Assembly (NCBI RefSeq): GCF_030323025.1
Contig: NZ_CP097329.1
Span: forward strand, 3,086,001 to 3,150,000
Length of the DNA: 64,000 nt
Direction of reading: 5' to 3'
Origin: Pseudanabaena mucicola str. Chao 1806
Lineage (GTDB): Bacteria; Cyanobacteriota; Cyanobacteriia; Pseudanabaenales; Pseudanabaenaceae
The translations under genes and the position numbers were made by a program. Positions 17,981-26,339 of this stretch are shown here, one piece after another. How positions within the stretch are numbered: the first letter of the stretch is position 1; each line of letters starts with the position of its first letter. The notes under the pieces were generated by a model. That model made no database searches. It was not told the DNA's origin and worked only from the letters and a program-made list of their open reading frames with translations.

Positions 17981-18463
17981 GAGTTAAGTTACTCCTACTA
18001 CTACCAAGGAACAGAATTTTTTAGGTGCGGCAAAGCTACACCACAAAAAACGGTTCTTTATTCTTCTGCCTATCTTTAATTTACACATAGCAATTTACAC
18101 ATAGCGCTTTTCAAGCAAGCAAGGTACATAGGTTTATTTCTCGACCAAAGGCGGGGAAATAAACCTGTACTTCACCAGACTGGTAAACGCTATAGAAGGC
18201 GCAAAGCGTTTCTTTTAATTTCATTTTCTATTATCGATGCTTTGTAAAGAAATATTGCAGAACTATAGATATTTTTAACTAGAGCGATCACAAGGGATCT
18301 AATAAAAATTACTAACCGATCACTAGCAAAAAAGGCTACAAATAACAAACTGGTAGGTTGGTATGGTATAGAAAACAATAGAGATTTTATGTTTACCTCC
18401 TGCTATGAGATTTCAGTACAGCAGGAAGTTTTTTGATTAGAAAGAAAATTTGGAGAAAGTTGG
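17981..18463. other. 483-bp divergent gap between the monooxygenase gene and ppc
   Basis: Holds one family A repeat (18102-18192) and no credible gene. The last 100 bp should contain the ppc promoter. A GGAG at about 18450 precedes the ppc ATG. I see no clear -35/-10 pair. Confidence 0.5.
18102..18192 (-). mobile_element. Family A repeat, copy A2 (91 bp)
   Basis: Starts TAGCGCTTTTCAAGCAAGC, has a central imperfect stem tttctcgacc-aaa-ggcggggaaa, and ends with TGGTAAACGCTA. The right flank is TA; the left flank (CA) is not, so the target duplication is degraded on one side. Confidence 0.75.
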
Positions 18464-21391
18464 ATGAGTTCCCCAGCAGCACTGTCAGCGTCATTAGTAC
18501 AGATTGTCAACATTGAGAGCGATCTGCGTGCCGCCAATTCTCGTCTGCGATATCGTCTCAAGCTCGTCGAGGATTTGTGGGAATCAGTCCTATTAAGAGA
18601 AAGCGGTCAAGAACTAGTTGATTTGTTGAGACAACTACGGGCGATGTGTTCACCAGAGGGGCAAGCCCCCGAATACCCTGCTGAAGAGGTTTTAAAGGTT
18701 GTCGAAAGTCTTGATCTCCACCAAGCCACTACAGCTGCACGTGCTTTTGCCTTATTTTTCCAGCTAATTAATATAGTTGAACAAGACCATGAGCAGGAAC
18801 AAACTAGTATTTATCGGGTTAGCCCAATCAATAGTGAAGCTGAATATCCTGTAGGTACATTTCGCTGGCTTTTCCCTGAACTGAAAAAACTTAACGTTCC
18901 TCCGCGCCAAATTCAGAAAATCCTTGATAACCTCGATATTCGGCTAGTTTTTACCGCTCACCCCACGGAAATCGTGAGGCATACGATTCGTGATAAGCAA
19001 CGCACGATCGCTAAGATGCTTAAAGAACTCGATCGCCTCATTGGGTTTCGTGGAGATGAGGCATTACCACAGGCGATCGCGCTCAATTGGGAGACAGCCT
19101 CTTTACAAGAGCAAATTGCCGAAGAGATCCGTCTCTGGTGGCGTACTGACGAGCTAAACCAAATTAAGCCTACAGTTCTAGACGAAGCCGACTATACTTT
19201 GCATTATTTTGAGGAAGTATTATTTGATGCGATCCCCGTCCTCTATGATCGCATTGCCTCCGCTATTTCTGTTACTTTTCCTAAACTAAAGTTACCGCGC
19301 TATGACTTTTGCAAATTTGGCTCATGGGTTGGGAGCGATCGCGATGGCAACCCCTATGTCACCCCTGATGTCACATGGCAAACCGCTTGCTATCAACGCA
19401 ATCTAGTTTTAAACAAATATATTAAATCTATTGAGCGTCTTAGCCGATTACTGTCACTGTCCCAGAGCCTTAGCGATGTATCCCAAGATTTACTAGATTC
19501 CCTTGGTGATGATCAGATCCATCTACCCGAAATTTACGAAAAATATTCAATCAAGTTCCGCCAAGAGCCTTATCGCCTCAAACTCGCCTACGTCAAAAAT
19601 CGGCTAGAAAGAACACGCGATCGCAATCAAAAACTGCGCCATAGTGGATGGCAAGCCTCAGAAATGGAACTATCTACCAAAGGGCAAGAGCATCTGTTAT
19701 ACACCCATGTTGATGACTTCCTCACCGAATTAAAACTAATTCAGGCAAGCTTAATCGAAACTAAACTCAATCCTAAGCCCCTTGAAAGTCTAATTCGTCA
19801 GGTTGAGGTCTATGGCTTTCACTTAGCCCACCTCGATATCCGTCAAGAAAGTACACAACATAGCAACACGATCACCGAAATAGCCGAAACTTTGCAACTG
19901 TTGTCCCAATCCTATGACACCCTCAGTGAAACCGAAAAAGTCGATTGGCTGACGCAGGAGTTAAAAACCCGTCGTCCCATGATTCCCAGCCATTTGAGCT
20001 TTAGTGCCAAAACTAATGAAATTATTGAGACATTTCGGATGGTGGCAAAGTTACAACAGGAATTTTCGATTGCAATCTGCAATAACTACGTGATCAGTAT
20101 GAACCGCAGTGTGAGCGATATTCTCGAAGTCATGCTGCTAGCCAAAGAAGCAGGACTCTATGATCCTGCCACTGGCAAAGGTTCCCTCAGCATAGCGCCC
20201 CTGTTTGAAACAGTTGAAGATTTGCAAAGTGCGCCGCCAATAATGACGGAGCTATTTGAGCTACCACTATATCGCACCTATCTCGAAAGCCATGATCATC
20301 TGCAAGAAGTCATGCTTGGCTATTCCGATAGCAACAAAGACTCAGGATTTTTGAGCAGTAACTGGGAAATTTATAAAGCTCAACGCTCCTTACAGGATGT
20401 TTGCCAAAAGTATCAGGTGGAACTACGAATGTTTCACGGACGTGGCGGCTCGGTCGGGCGTGGCGGTGGTCCCACCTATGAGGCAATTCTGGCACAGCCA
20501 GGACGCAGCATCGAAGGTCGCATCAAAATTACAGAGCAAGGGGAAGTACTTGCCTCGAAATATTCCCTACCTGAAATCGCCCTTTATAACCTTGAAACGA
20601 TCGCCACAGCCGTTATTCAAGCAGCCCTATTACCTAGCAGCACCGATACCCTCGATTGCTGGCTGGACACAATGGAAGAAATTTCTAAGCGATCGCGCCA
20701 AGTGTATCGCCATTTAATTTATGAGCAGCCGAATCTGGTGGAATTTTTTCACCAAGTGACACCGATCGAAGAAATTAGCCAGTTACAAATTAGCTCCCGT
20801 CCTGCCCGTCGAGCAGGTAAACGCGATCTCGGCAGTTTAAGAGCGATTCCTTGGGTCTTTAGTTGGACACAAAGCCGCTTTTTATTACCCTCTTGGTATG
20901 GCATTGGAGCCGCCCTCGAAGAATTTTTACAGGAAAATCCCGATGGACATTTGTCACTATTGCAGTATTTCTACAGCAAATGGCCCTTCTTTAAAACAGC
21001 GATCTCCCGCGTCGAGATGACGATCGCCAAAACCGATCTGCAAATTGCCCATCACTATATGCGCGAGCTAACTAGAGAGGGTTACGAGGAAGCCTTTATC
21101 GAAATATTTGCGGAAATTACCGAAGAGTTTCAACGCACTCGCAGAGTCCTGCAATTGATTACAGGACAAAAGCAAATCCTCGATAGCGATCGCGATCTCC
21201 AGAGATCTGTGCAGCTACGCAATGGCTCCATTGTACCACTTGGATTTATTCAAGCATCCTTGCTCAAGCGGTTACGCCAACATCGCCCTGATACTGTCGA
21301 TCTGCGATCACGCTATTCAAAAAATGAGCTTTTGCGTGGAGCATTATTAACAATTAACGGCATCGCCGCAGGTATGCGTAATACAGGTTGA
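18464..21391 (+). CDS. ppc: Phosphoenolpyruvate carboxylase
   Basis: 975 residues, within the 950-1050 range for cyanobacterial enzymes. Catalytic landmarks in order are [13 protein letters not shown] (about 163-175, catalytic His), [16 protein letters not shown] (about 290), [17 protein letters not shown] (about 445), [18 protein letters not shown] (about 617), [15 protein letters not shown] (about 656, substrate loop) and the terminal [12 protein letters not shown]. The enzyme adds bicarbonate to PEP to give oxaloacetate, feeding the incomplete TCA cycle and aspartate-family synthesis. There is no N-terminal Ser phosphorylation motif of plant type. A GGAG ribosome site precedes ATG and a strong terminator closes the gene, so it is monocistronic. 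Confidence 0.97.
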   Translation: MSSPAALSASLVQIVNIESDLRAANSRLRYRLKLVEDLWESVLLRESGQELVDLLRQLRAMCSPEGQAPEYPAEEVLKVVESLDLHQATTAARAFALFFQLINIVEQDHEQEQTSIYRVSPINSEAEYPVGTFRWLFPELKKLNVPPRQIQKILDNLDIRLVFTAHPTEIVRHTIRDKQRTIAKMLKELDRLIGFRGDEALPQAIALNWETASLQEQIAEEIRLWWRTDELNQIKPTVLDEADYTLHYFEEVLFDAIPVLYDRIASAISVTFPKLKLPRYDFCKFGSWVGSDRDGNPYVTPDVTWQTACYQRNLVLNKYIKSIERLSRLLSLSQSLSDVSQDLLDSLGDDQIHLPEIYEKYSIKFRQEPYRLKLAYVKNRLERTRDRNQKLRHSGWQASEMELSTKGQEHLLYTHVDDFLTELKLIQASLIETKLNPKPLESLIRQVEVYGFHLAHLDIRQESTQHSNTITEIAETLQLLSQSYDTLSETEKVDWLTQELKTRRPMIPSHLSFSAKTNEIIETFRMVAKLQQEFSIAICNNYVISMNRSVSDILEVMLLAKEAGLYDPATGKGSLSIAPLFETVEDLQSAPPIMTELFELPLYRTYLESHDHLQEVMLGYSDSNKDSGFLSSNWEIYKAQRSLQDVCQKYQVELRMFHGRGGSVGRGGGPTYEAILAQPGRSIEGRIKITEQGEVLASKYSLPEIALYNLETIATAVIQAALLPSSTDTLDCWLDTMEEISKRSRQVYRHLIYEQPNLVEFFHQVTPIEEISQLQISSRPARRAGKRDLGSLRAIPWVFSWTQSRFLLPSWYGIGAALEEFLQENPDGHLSLLQYFYSKWPFFKTAISRVEMTIAKTDLQIAHHYMRELTREGYEEAFIEIFAEITEEFQRTRRVLQLITGQKQILDSDRDLQRSVQLRNGSIVPLGFIQASLLKRLRQHRPDTVDLRSRYSKNELLRGALLTINGIAAGMRNTG

Positions 21392-21399
21392 TCCCTACT

Positions 21400-21432
21400 A
21401 ATAGAAAGCACTCTTTGGGTGCTTTCTATTTA
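21400..21432 (+). terminator. Rho-independent terminator of ppc
   Basis: Stem aatagaaagcac / gtgctttctatt with loop tctttgg, starting 8 bp after the ppc stop. The T tract is short. Confidence 0.75.
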
Positions 21433-21497
21433 GAGCGCAAAGCGTTCTGTATCCATGTTACGATTTTGGTCAAACTGAGCGTGTTTATTGAGCGTGT

Positions 21498-22556
21498 GTG
21501 AGGAGTATGAGCCCCAATCGTAATTTCCAAGATCCTATAAGGGTTGGTGTCATTGGTATCGGTAATATGGGGCAGCATCATGCAAGAGTCCTCAGCTTGC
21601 TCAAGGATGCAGAATTAATTGGCGTTTCCGATGTAAACGTAGAACGTGGACGAGATACAGCCAATAAGCACCGTGTACTTTATTTTGAAGATTATCGTGA
21701 GCTTTTGCCCCTCGTTGATGCGGTCTGCATCGCTGTCCCGACCCGATTGCATTACGACGTGGGGACAACTTGCCTTAAGGCAGGTGTTCATGTCCTCATC
21801 GAGAAACCGATCGCCGCCACCATCGAGGAAGCTGAAGCCTTAGTGAAAATTGCCGCCGATCACAATTGTATTCTCCAAGTTGGACATATTGAAAGATTTA
21901 ACCCTGCATTCCAAGAACTCAGCAAAGTTTTAAAGCATGAGACGATTTTAGCGATCGAAGCCGATCGCATGAGTCCCTATTCCCAAAGGGCAAACGATGT
22001 CTCGGTTGTATTTGATTTGATGATCCACGATATTGATCTGATCCTTGAGTTAGTACCATCCGCGATCGTGCGTGTCTCGGCCCATGGCAATCGCGTTTCC
22101 CCAGAATCCAGCTATCTCGACTATGTAACTACCACAATTGGCTTTGAAAATGGCGTAATTGCGACCCTCACCGCCAGTAAGGTTACCCATCGCAAAAAGC
22201 GCAAAATCACGGCTCACTGCACCAATTCCCTCACTGAATCCGATTTCCTTAATAACGAAATTTTGATTCATCGCCAAACTACTGCTAACTGGACGACCGA
22301 TTATGGACAAGTCCTCTATCGTCAAGATGGCTTTATCGAAAAAGTTTACACTAGCAACATTGAGCCACTGCACGCTGAACTAGAGCATTTTGTTGCCTGT
22401 GTCCGCGATCAAGCTCAGCCCTCCGTCGATGGCGATCAAGCTTTAAAAACTTTACGTCTAGCCAGTCTGATCGAACAAACAGCGATCGATGGTCAAGTCT
22501 GGCGTAGTTGTGATTTGCAATTACGAGAAGTTGCCACCGCAGGAAGCTATGCCTAA
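21498..22556 (+). CDS. Gfo/Idh/MocA family oxidoreductase
   Basis: 352 residues. The N-terminal Rossmann fold starts VGVIGIGNMGQHHARVL (GxGxxG, NAD(P) binding, about 14-30). The family motif with the catalytic-type Lys is VLIEKPIAATIEEAE (about 96-110), followed by LQVGHIERFNPAFQEL. The C-terminal half is the substrate/dimer beta-sheet domain. Members oxidise or reduce sugars, inositols and related compounds; the substrate cannot be read from sequence. The start could be GTG at 21498 or ATG at 21507; AGGAG at 21501-21505 is too close to the ATG to decide. Monocistronic, with a terminator right after the stop. Confidence 0.85.
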   Translation: MRSMSPNRNFQDPIRVGVIGIGNMGQHHARVLSLLKDAELIGVSDVNVERGRDTANKHRVLYFEDYRELLPLVDAVCIAVPTRLHYDVGTTCLKAGVHVLIEKPIAATIEEAEALVKIAADHNCILQVGHIERFNPAFQELSKVLKHETILAIEADRMSPYSQRANDVSVVFDLMIHDIDLILELVPSAIVRVSAHGNRVSPESSYLDYVTTTIGFENGVIATLTASKVTHRKKRKITAHCTNSLTESDFLNNEILIHRQTTANWTTDYGQVLYRQDGFIEKVYTSNIEPLHAELEHFVACVRDQAQPSVDGDQALKTLRLASLIEQTAIDGQVWRSCDLQLREVATAGSYA

Positions 22557-22585
22557 GAGAAACTTTGGTTGCAAAGTTTCTTTTA
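22556..22585 (+). terminator. Terminator of the oxidoreductase gene
   Basis: Stem agaaactttg / caaagtttct with loop GTTG and a trailing TTTT, starting at the stop codon. Confidence 0.8.
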
Positions 22586-22625
22586 ACTCTCACCCGTTAG
22601 TATGATTCTCTAGAGATAGAAATCC

Positions 22626-22674
22626 TCCAAAAGCCTCAAAACCTATTTAGTGACTAGATTTCGAGGCTTTTGGA
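22626..22674 (+). promoter_or_regulatory. Long-loop hairpin ahead of the small envelope protein gene
   Basis: A perfect 12-bp inverted repeat (tccaaaagcctc / gaggcttttgga) with a 25-nt loop, ending 74 bp before the ATG at 22749. It may be part of the 5' leader of that gene or a second terminator of the gene before. The role is inferred only. Confidence 0.35.
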
Positions 22675-22748
22675 AATTCAAAGAACGATGGGAACTATGC
22701 CAAGTATCTCCAGTCAAAAAAGGCATAGTTCAACAGGAAAACAATCTC

Positions 22749-23249
22749 ATGAAATCTCTTACAAAAATCTATTTAGGCGTTGCGATCGCTACTTCTGTTT
22801 TGACATCCTTTAGCGCGATCGCCTCAGCCGAAGAAGTAAGACTCCCTGGTAGCTATATAGGTGCTGGGATATCTGTCCAAAGCTTTGCCACTAATCCTTC
22901 TACTGTTGGTGCAAACATAGCAGGACGCTATAAATTTGATAATGTACCACTTTCTGTTAGAAGTTCTGTTCTCTTTGGTAATGGTGGTACTTCCGTTGTT
23001 CCTACTGTTTCCTATGACTTACCAGTAGGCGATCGCACTAACGTTTATCTCGGTGCTGGGGCTTCGTTTAAAGTTGGTGGTAACAGCAGCATTACAGGAG
23101 ATCAAACAGCTTTTGCGGTTCAACCTGGCATCGAAGTTAGCCTCAACAAGAATATTTTGCTATACAGTAATGCTGTAATTCCATTTAATGGACAAAGTAA
23201 TGGTTCCGCAGGAACCTCTCTTCAAGCTGGTGTAGGGCTACAATTCTAA
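22749..23249 (+). CDS. Small exported beta-barrel-like envelope protein
   Basis: 166 residues from the Met at 22749 (MKSLTKIYLGVAIATS), which begins a clear signal peptide ending near ASAEEV. An in-frame GTG 99 bp upstream would put 33 charged residues in front of the signal, so I reject it. The mature part alternates short beta strands and Gly/Asn turns (SYIGAGISVQSFA, GANIAGRYKFDNVPLSVRSS, TNVYLGAGASFKVGG, GTSLQAGVGLQF) and ends in Phe, as outer-membrane barrels do. With about 136 mature residues, an eight-stranded OmpX/OmpW-like barrel would fit. No specific family recognised. A terminator follows. Confidence 0.65.
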   Translation: MKSLTKIYLGVAIATSVLTSFSAIASAEEVRLPGSYIGAGISVQSFATNPSTVGANIAGRYKFDNVPLSVRSSVLFGNGGTSVVPTVSYDLPVGDRTNVYLGAGASFKVGGNSSITGDQTAFAVQPGIEVSLNKNILLYSNAVIPFNGQSNGSAGTSLQAGVGLQF

Positions 23250-23256
23250 CTTCTCC

Positions 23257-23287
23257 AAAAAGGCAGTGCAGTGCGCTGCCTTTTTTA
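23257..23287. terminator. Terminator between convergent genes
   Basis: aaaaaggcag / ctgcctttttt stem with an 8-10 nt loop. It serves the envelope protein gene and, on the other strand, the DUF6464 gene ending at 23285. Confidence 0.8.
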
Positions 23288-23635
23288 GGCTTCCCAAAAA
23301 CGGCATCCCTGACAAGGACCATTTGGATTGACCGCACAGCGAATAATTTCTGATCCAGCATTATATCGACAACTTCCATCCCCTATGATCCAACGACCAT
23401 TCACCAAACTTCTTTCTAAATTCTCTGGTGCTGGCTGTACATAAACTAAAATTCTAAATAAGTTATATTTTCCTCTCCGAAACTGATAGCGATGGCGACG
23501 TTCTAATATCGTATAGGTTTTGCCATCTAGATCAATATAATTTCCTGGTTGTGGAGTCCAATCTAGATATATCTTTCCCAAAGTGCTTTCAGGATGAAGA
23601 GTACGAATCTCTGTCGGCACTGCTAATATTTCCAT
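23285..23635 (-). CDS. DUF6464 family protein
   Basis: 116 residues matching the cyanobacterial DUF6464 family as I recall it: GNYIDLDGKTYTILERRHRY, a central LFRILVYVQ strand, LVNGRWIIGDGSCRYNAGSE and the Cys-rich end IIRCAVNPNGPCQGCRFWEA. The four conserved Cys (in CRYN, RCAV, PCQGC) could bind a metal. It is soluble, without a signal peptide. Function is not established. It is a single gene converging on the envelope protein gene. Confidence 0.75.
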   Translation of the reverse strand: MEILAVPTEIRTLHPESTLGKIYLDWTPQPGNYIDLDGKTYTILERRHRYQFRRGKYNLFRILVYVQPAPENLERSLVNGRWIIGDGSCRYNAGSEIIRCAVNPNGPCQGCRFWEA

Positions 23636-23772
23636 AGGGTTGATTAAGAATTTAATTTAACGAAGATCATTGTGCCATTAAGTTACAGTGTCATTATAAA
23701 AATCTATCAATAATTCCTGATGTCAATATGCGATGATTTACTTAATTATCGCATTTACTCCGAGGTTATCCT

Positions 23773-24615
23773 ATGCCCAAAGCGATCGCCGAAGCAGACA
23801 CTTTTCTCAAAAAAAGGCTGCTTGGATCAACGGATTTAGCTGATTCCGAGAAAATTTTTATTAAAAAAGATCAGGCTTTTTATTTCACCGAATATAGTCC
23901 AGATCGCAATCAACATCTTTTCTTAACACTTGCTTCTCCCTTGCCCGCTATGGATGGCAAGACCCAACTACAAAAGGTTTATGCCTACGATCCTCACATT
24001 AAAATCGATGGTGAAAATCTCAACCCATTGATTAAATTACCAGTTAAATACCGCTCTCAATTAGATAATGATCCATCGATCTTTGGTCCAGGTTGGCGGC
24101 AGTGCAATACAACTTGTAACTCCATGCTCGCGGACTATTTACTAAGTGGTGAGTTGACAAAAAAAGCCCAAGTACAGGGATTTCCCGAGCCAGAGTCTGT
24201 TTATATGCGAATTGTAAGCAAGTATGGTGACACTACCGATCACGATGCTCAAACATGGGCTTTAAAAGAAATTGGTATCAATTCTTACTTTAGCTACTCT
24301 CTCTCTGCCAAAGACATATTGCTATCACTCAAAGCCAATATTCCTGTAGTTGTGGGATTCGCGTACAAAGGTAGTGGTCATATTTGCTTGATCGTAGGGC
24401 ATGACCCTACTCAAAAAGTTTGGCTCGTCCATGATCCCTATGGTACTCGTCATGGCGCTAGTGATAGTTACGATGTTGGTGTTGGTGGAGCTTATGATCT
24501 CTATAGTTATGACGTAATGCAGCAAATTTTTTGGGACGGTGGCGGTGAAGCTGGCTGGGGAAGAATTGTCACCAGCATCAAGGGCAAACCCACTGGGTTA
24601 CCTTCAGGACTATAG
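23773..24615 (+). CDS. C39-like cysteine peptidase family protein
   Basis: 280 residues. The C-terminal half has a peptidase C39-like triad: Cys in GWRQCNTTCNSMLADYL (about residue 112-116), His in YKGSGHICLIVGHDP (about 201) and Asp in WLVHDPYGTRHG (about 220). The N-terminal 100 residues form a beta-rich region (FFTEYSPDRNQHLFLTLASP-like) of unknown role. Proteins of this class are often wall hydrolases or toxins, but no signal peptide is visible and no ABC transporter is attached, so it is not a bacteriocin exporter. Single gene, followed by mobile repeats. The triad is an assignment by pattern. Confidence 0.7.
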   Translation: MPKAIAEADTFLKKRLLGSTDLADSEKIFIKKDQAFYFTEYSPDRNQHLFLTLASPLPAMDGKTQLQKVYAYDPHIKIDGENLNPLIKLPVKYRSQLDNDPSIFGPGWRQCNTTCNSMLADYLLSGELTKKAQVQGFPEPESVYMRIVSKYGDTTDHDAQTWALKEIGINSYFSYSLSAKDILLSLKANIPVVVGFAYKGSGHICLIVGHDPTQKVWLVHDPYGTRHGASDSYDVGVGGAYDLYSYDVMQQIFWDGGGEAGWGRIVTSIKGKPTGLPSGL

Positions 24616-24652
24616 GCATCCTAAACTTCTAGAAAAACTGGTCTCATCATTT

Positions 24653-24733
24653 GGTAGTCATGCAATGTAATTGTGTTGCGGGCGCTTCGCGCCCGCAACA
24701 CAATTACTAAACAAATTACTTTGCAGCACTACC
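24653..24733 (-). mobile_element. Family B repeat, copy B2 (81 bp)
   Basis: GGTAGTCATGCAATG at the left, TTTGCAGCACTACC at the right, central stem around loop TTC. Opposite orientation to B1. The flanks ATCATTT and ATCAATTT look like an eroded 8-bp target duplication. Confidence 0.75.
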
Positions 24734-24760
24734 ATCAATTTTTCTAGAAGTTTATTGCTA

Positions 24761-24861
24761 TAGCGGTTTTCATTTTGCCGTAGGCAAAATGAAAACTCAA
24801 AACTCTTAATGGGACTGATTTTTTGTTTTCAAATGAGTACACACTCATTTGAAAACCGCTA
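24761..24861 (+). mobile_element. Family D repeat, copy D1 (101 bp)
   Basis: Ends TAGCGGTTTTCA and TGAAAACCGCTA, flanked by TA on both sides. Two hairpins (cattttgcc-GTA-ggcaaaatg and caaatgagt-ACAC-actcatttg) frame a unique 38-bp centre. An inverted near-identical copy is at 46941-47041. It abuts the DedA remnant's first ATG. Confidence 0.8.
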
Positions 24862-24864
24862 TAT

Positions 24865-25125
24865 ATGAATCAGCATAAAGAGCTATCAAACAAGATTAAA
24901 TTTGCCCCCATCGTCGCAGGCATTGGCAAAATGGACTATGCCACATTCTTAAAGTTTAATCTAATTGGTGGGGTCATCTGGGCATCCATTTTATCTCTAT
25001 TGGGCTATGGATTAGGAAATGTGATTCCCGATGTTGATAAATATTTGCTTCCTATTACGATCGCCATTGTTGTAATTTCGGTAGTTCCCTCACTTTTGCA
25101 TTTACTTCCAGAACGTGACAAGTAA
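24865..25125 (+). pseudogene. DedA-family membrane protein, C-terminal remnant
   Basis: 86 codons encode only the last part of a DedA/SNARE-associated protein: FAPIVAGIGKMDYATFLKFN, then two membrane helices (IGGVIWASILSLLGYGLG and LLPITIAIVVISVVPSLLHL). Full proteins are about 200 residues with an N-terminal half carrying the first re-entrant segment and the conserved E/F..P motif. Here everything upstream is replaced by the family D repeat, which ends 4 bp before the ATG. DedA proteins move undecaprenyl phosphate or other lipids across membranes; this piece should not work alone. Confidence 0.7.
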
Positions 25126-25149
25126 TGGAGAAAATTTGAGCCATCTGCA

Positions 25150-26109
25150 TTATTTAGTACGAAAAACGGCTCTTACGGGTAAATGATCAGAAACTTTCGC
25201 AAAATAGGTACGATCGCCATCAAAGCCTAAATCCTTCTGTGGATCGAGAATTTGTACTGATTGAGGAATATATTCTTCTTCCGCACCCTTGGGAGATTTG
25301 GAAACTGCAATATGGTCGATGACGCAACCAGTGCCACGATTGGAATAACGTGGACGACCTTCAGGGGTTTTCGGTTGACCACGTTTTTTCAAACAGTTCT
25401 CTTGAGCGTTGGTTTCCACCGATCTTGTTAAGAATATCAAGGGCGCATCCCGTAAGCCACGATTTTGGTCTGCCCATGAGGGACTATTGAAATCTCCTAA
25501 CAGAATCAAATCAGGATCAGATTGAGAATTCTTTTGATATTGATCCACTTCTTTGCGTAGAAGATCGCTTTGCTGTTGACGGAGGCGATCTGCCTCTGCA
25601 CCACCACTACCCTTTTGATGCACTATTACCAAGGTAAAGTCAAACTTTTGTCCAGCTTTGATATAGGTGACAAGTGGCGATCGCAAAGTCCCTGTAATAT
25701 TTACCTGTTTCCATTCTGTCACTTTTTGAGCAGCTACTTCATCCTGACGATAGAAAAGAGCTACCCTTTGTTTATTTCCTGACTCGCCTAGGATAAAGTT
25801 CCATTTTTGTGATTTATTCAACTTCTCTTTAAGCTTTTCCGCAGCGACAGGACTAACCTCTTGCAAACCAATGACATCAAAATTACGCTCGATAATTTGG
25901 CTCACAGCATCAACTTTTGCTGTATTCAGTCCATCAAAGTTTTGCAGATTAAAGGTTCCGAGACGGATTTGGTCAGGGGTATTAGCAGTCGCGAAGGGAT
26001 TGGAGCAACCAACATTGAACGCAAATACACTAAAAACAAATAAACCCAGAATATGGAAGTATTTAAAATTGTGGAAACGTGATCGGATCATAATATTCAC
26101 ATATTTCAT
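25150..26109 (-). CDS. Exported endonuclease/exonuclease/phosphatase-fold protein
   Basis: 319 residues (Met1 or Met7 start). A hydrophobic segment ends in a lipobox-like FNVGCSNPF (Cys about 35), suggesting a lipoprotein. The EEP domain follows with IRLGTFNLQNF (strand 1, Asn), DVIGLQEVSP (metal-binding Glu), VIVHQKGS, DLILLGDFNSPSW (GDFN, catalytic Asp/Asn), TGCVIDHIAVS and the end KVSDHLPVRAVF (SDH, catalytic Asp-His). Members cut DNA, RNA or phosphoesters; an extracellular form would be a scavenging nuclease or phosphatase. Convergent with the DedA remnant. Family certain, substrate unknown. Confidence 0.85.
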   Translation of the reverse strand: MKYVNIMIRSRFHNFKYFHILGLFVFSVFAFNVGCSNPFATANTPDQIRLGTFNLQNFDGLNTAKVDAVSQIIERNFDVIGLQEVSPVAAEKLKEKLNKSQKWNFILGESGNKQRVALFYRQDEVAAQKVTEWKQVNITGTLRSPLVTYIKAGQKFDFTLVIVHQKGSGGAEADRLRQQQSDLLRKEVDQYQKNSQSDPDLILLGDFNSPSWADQNRGLRDAPLIFLTRSVETNAQENCLKKRGQPKTPEGRPRYSNRGTGCVIDHIAVSKSPKGAEEEYIPQSVQILDPQKDLGFDGDRTYFAKVSDHLPVRAVFRTK

Positions 26110-26140
26110 GAAAAAAATATTTCAGCATGTTTATATAGCG

Positions 26141-26233
26141 TAGGACTTACGCATTGGGTAGATGTGATGCGGGCTTTGCCCGCATCACATCTACCCAAAA
26201 CCTAATAAATTCATTCGGTTTGTGTAAGTCCTA
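26141..26233 (+). mobile_element. Family C repeat, copy C1 (93 bp), inserted into a family A end
   Basis: TAGGACTTACGCATTGGG ... GTGTAAGTCCTA with central stem ggtagatgtgatgcgggc-TTT-gcccg. The 5-bp target duplication TAGCG is at 26136-26140 and 26234-26238. The duplicated TAGCG is itself the end of repeat A1, so C1 landed in A1's terminus. Confidence 0.9.
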
Positions 26234-26323
26234 TAGCGTTTACTAGTCTAGTGAAGTACAGCTTTGTTTCCCTGCCAAAGGCGGGGAAACAAAGCTTTTA
26301 CATCGCTTGCTTGAAAAACGCTG
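26234..26323 (+). mobile_element. Family A repeat, copy A1 (about 90 bp)
   Basis: TAGCGTTTACTAGTCTAG ... TTGAAAAACGCTG with central stem gtttccctgcc-AAA-ggcggggaaac. TA precedes the original left end (26134-26135) before the C1 insertion. Confidence 0.75.
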
Positions 26324-26339
26324 TAATTATTATCGATCT

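Noticed and set aside
18190-18378. 62-codon minus-strand frame before ppc
   Set aside because: Begins inside a repeat flank, no ribosome site, no motif; overlaps the expected promoter region.
22650-22748. Upstream in-frame extension of the small envelope protein
   Set aside because: It would place 33 mostly charged residues before a clear signal peptide; the Met at 22749 is the better start.
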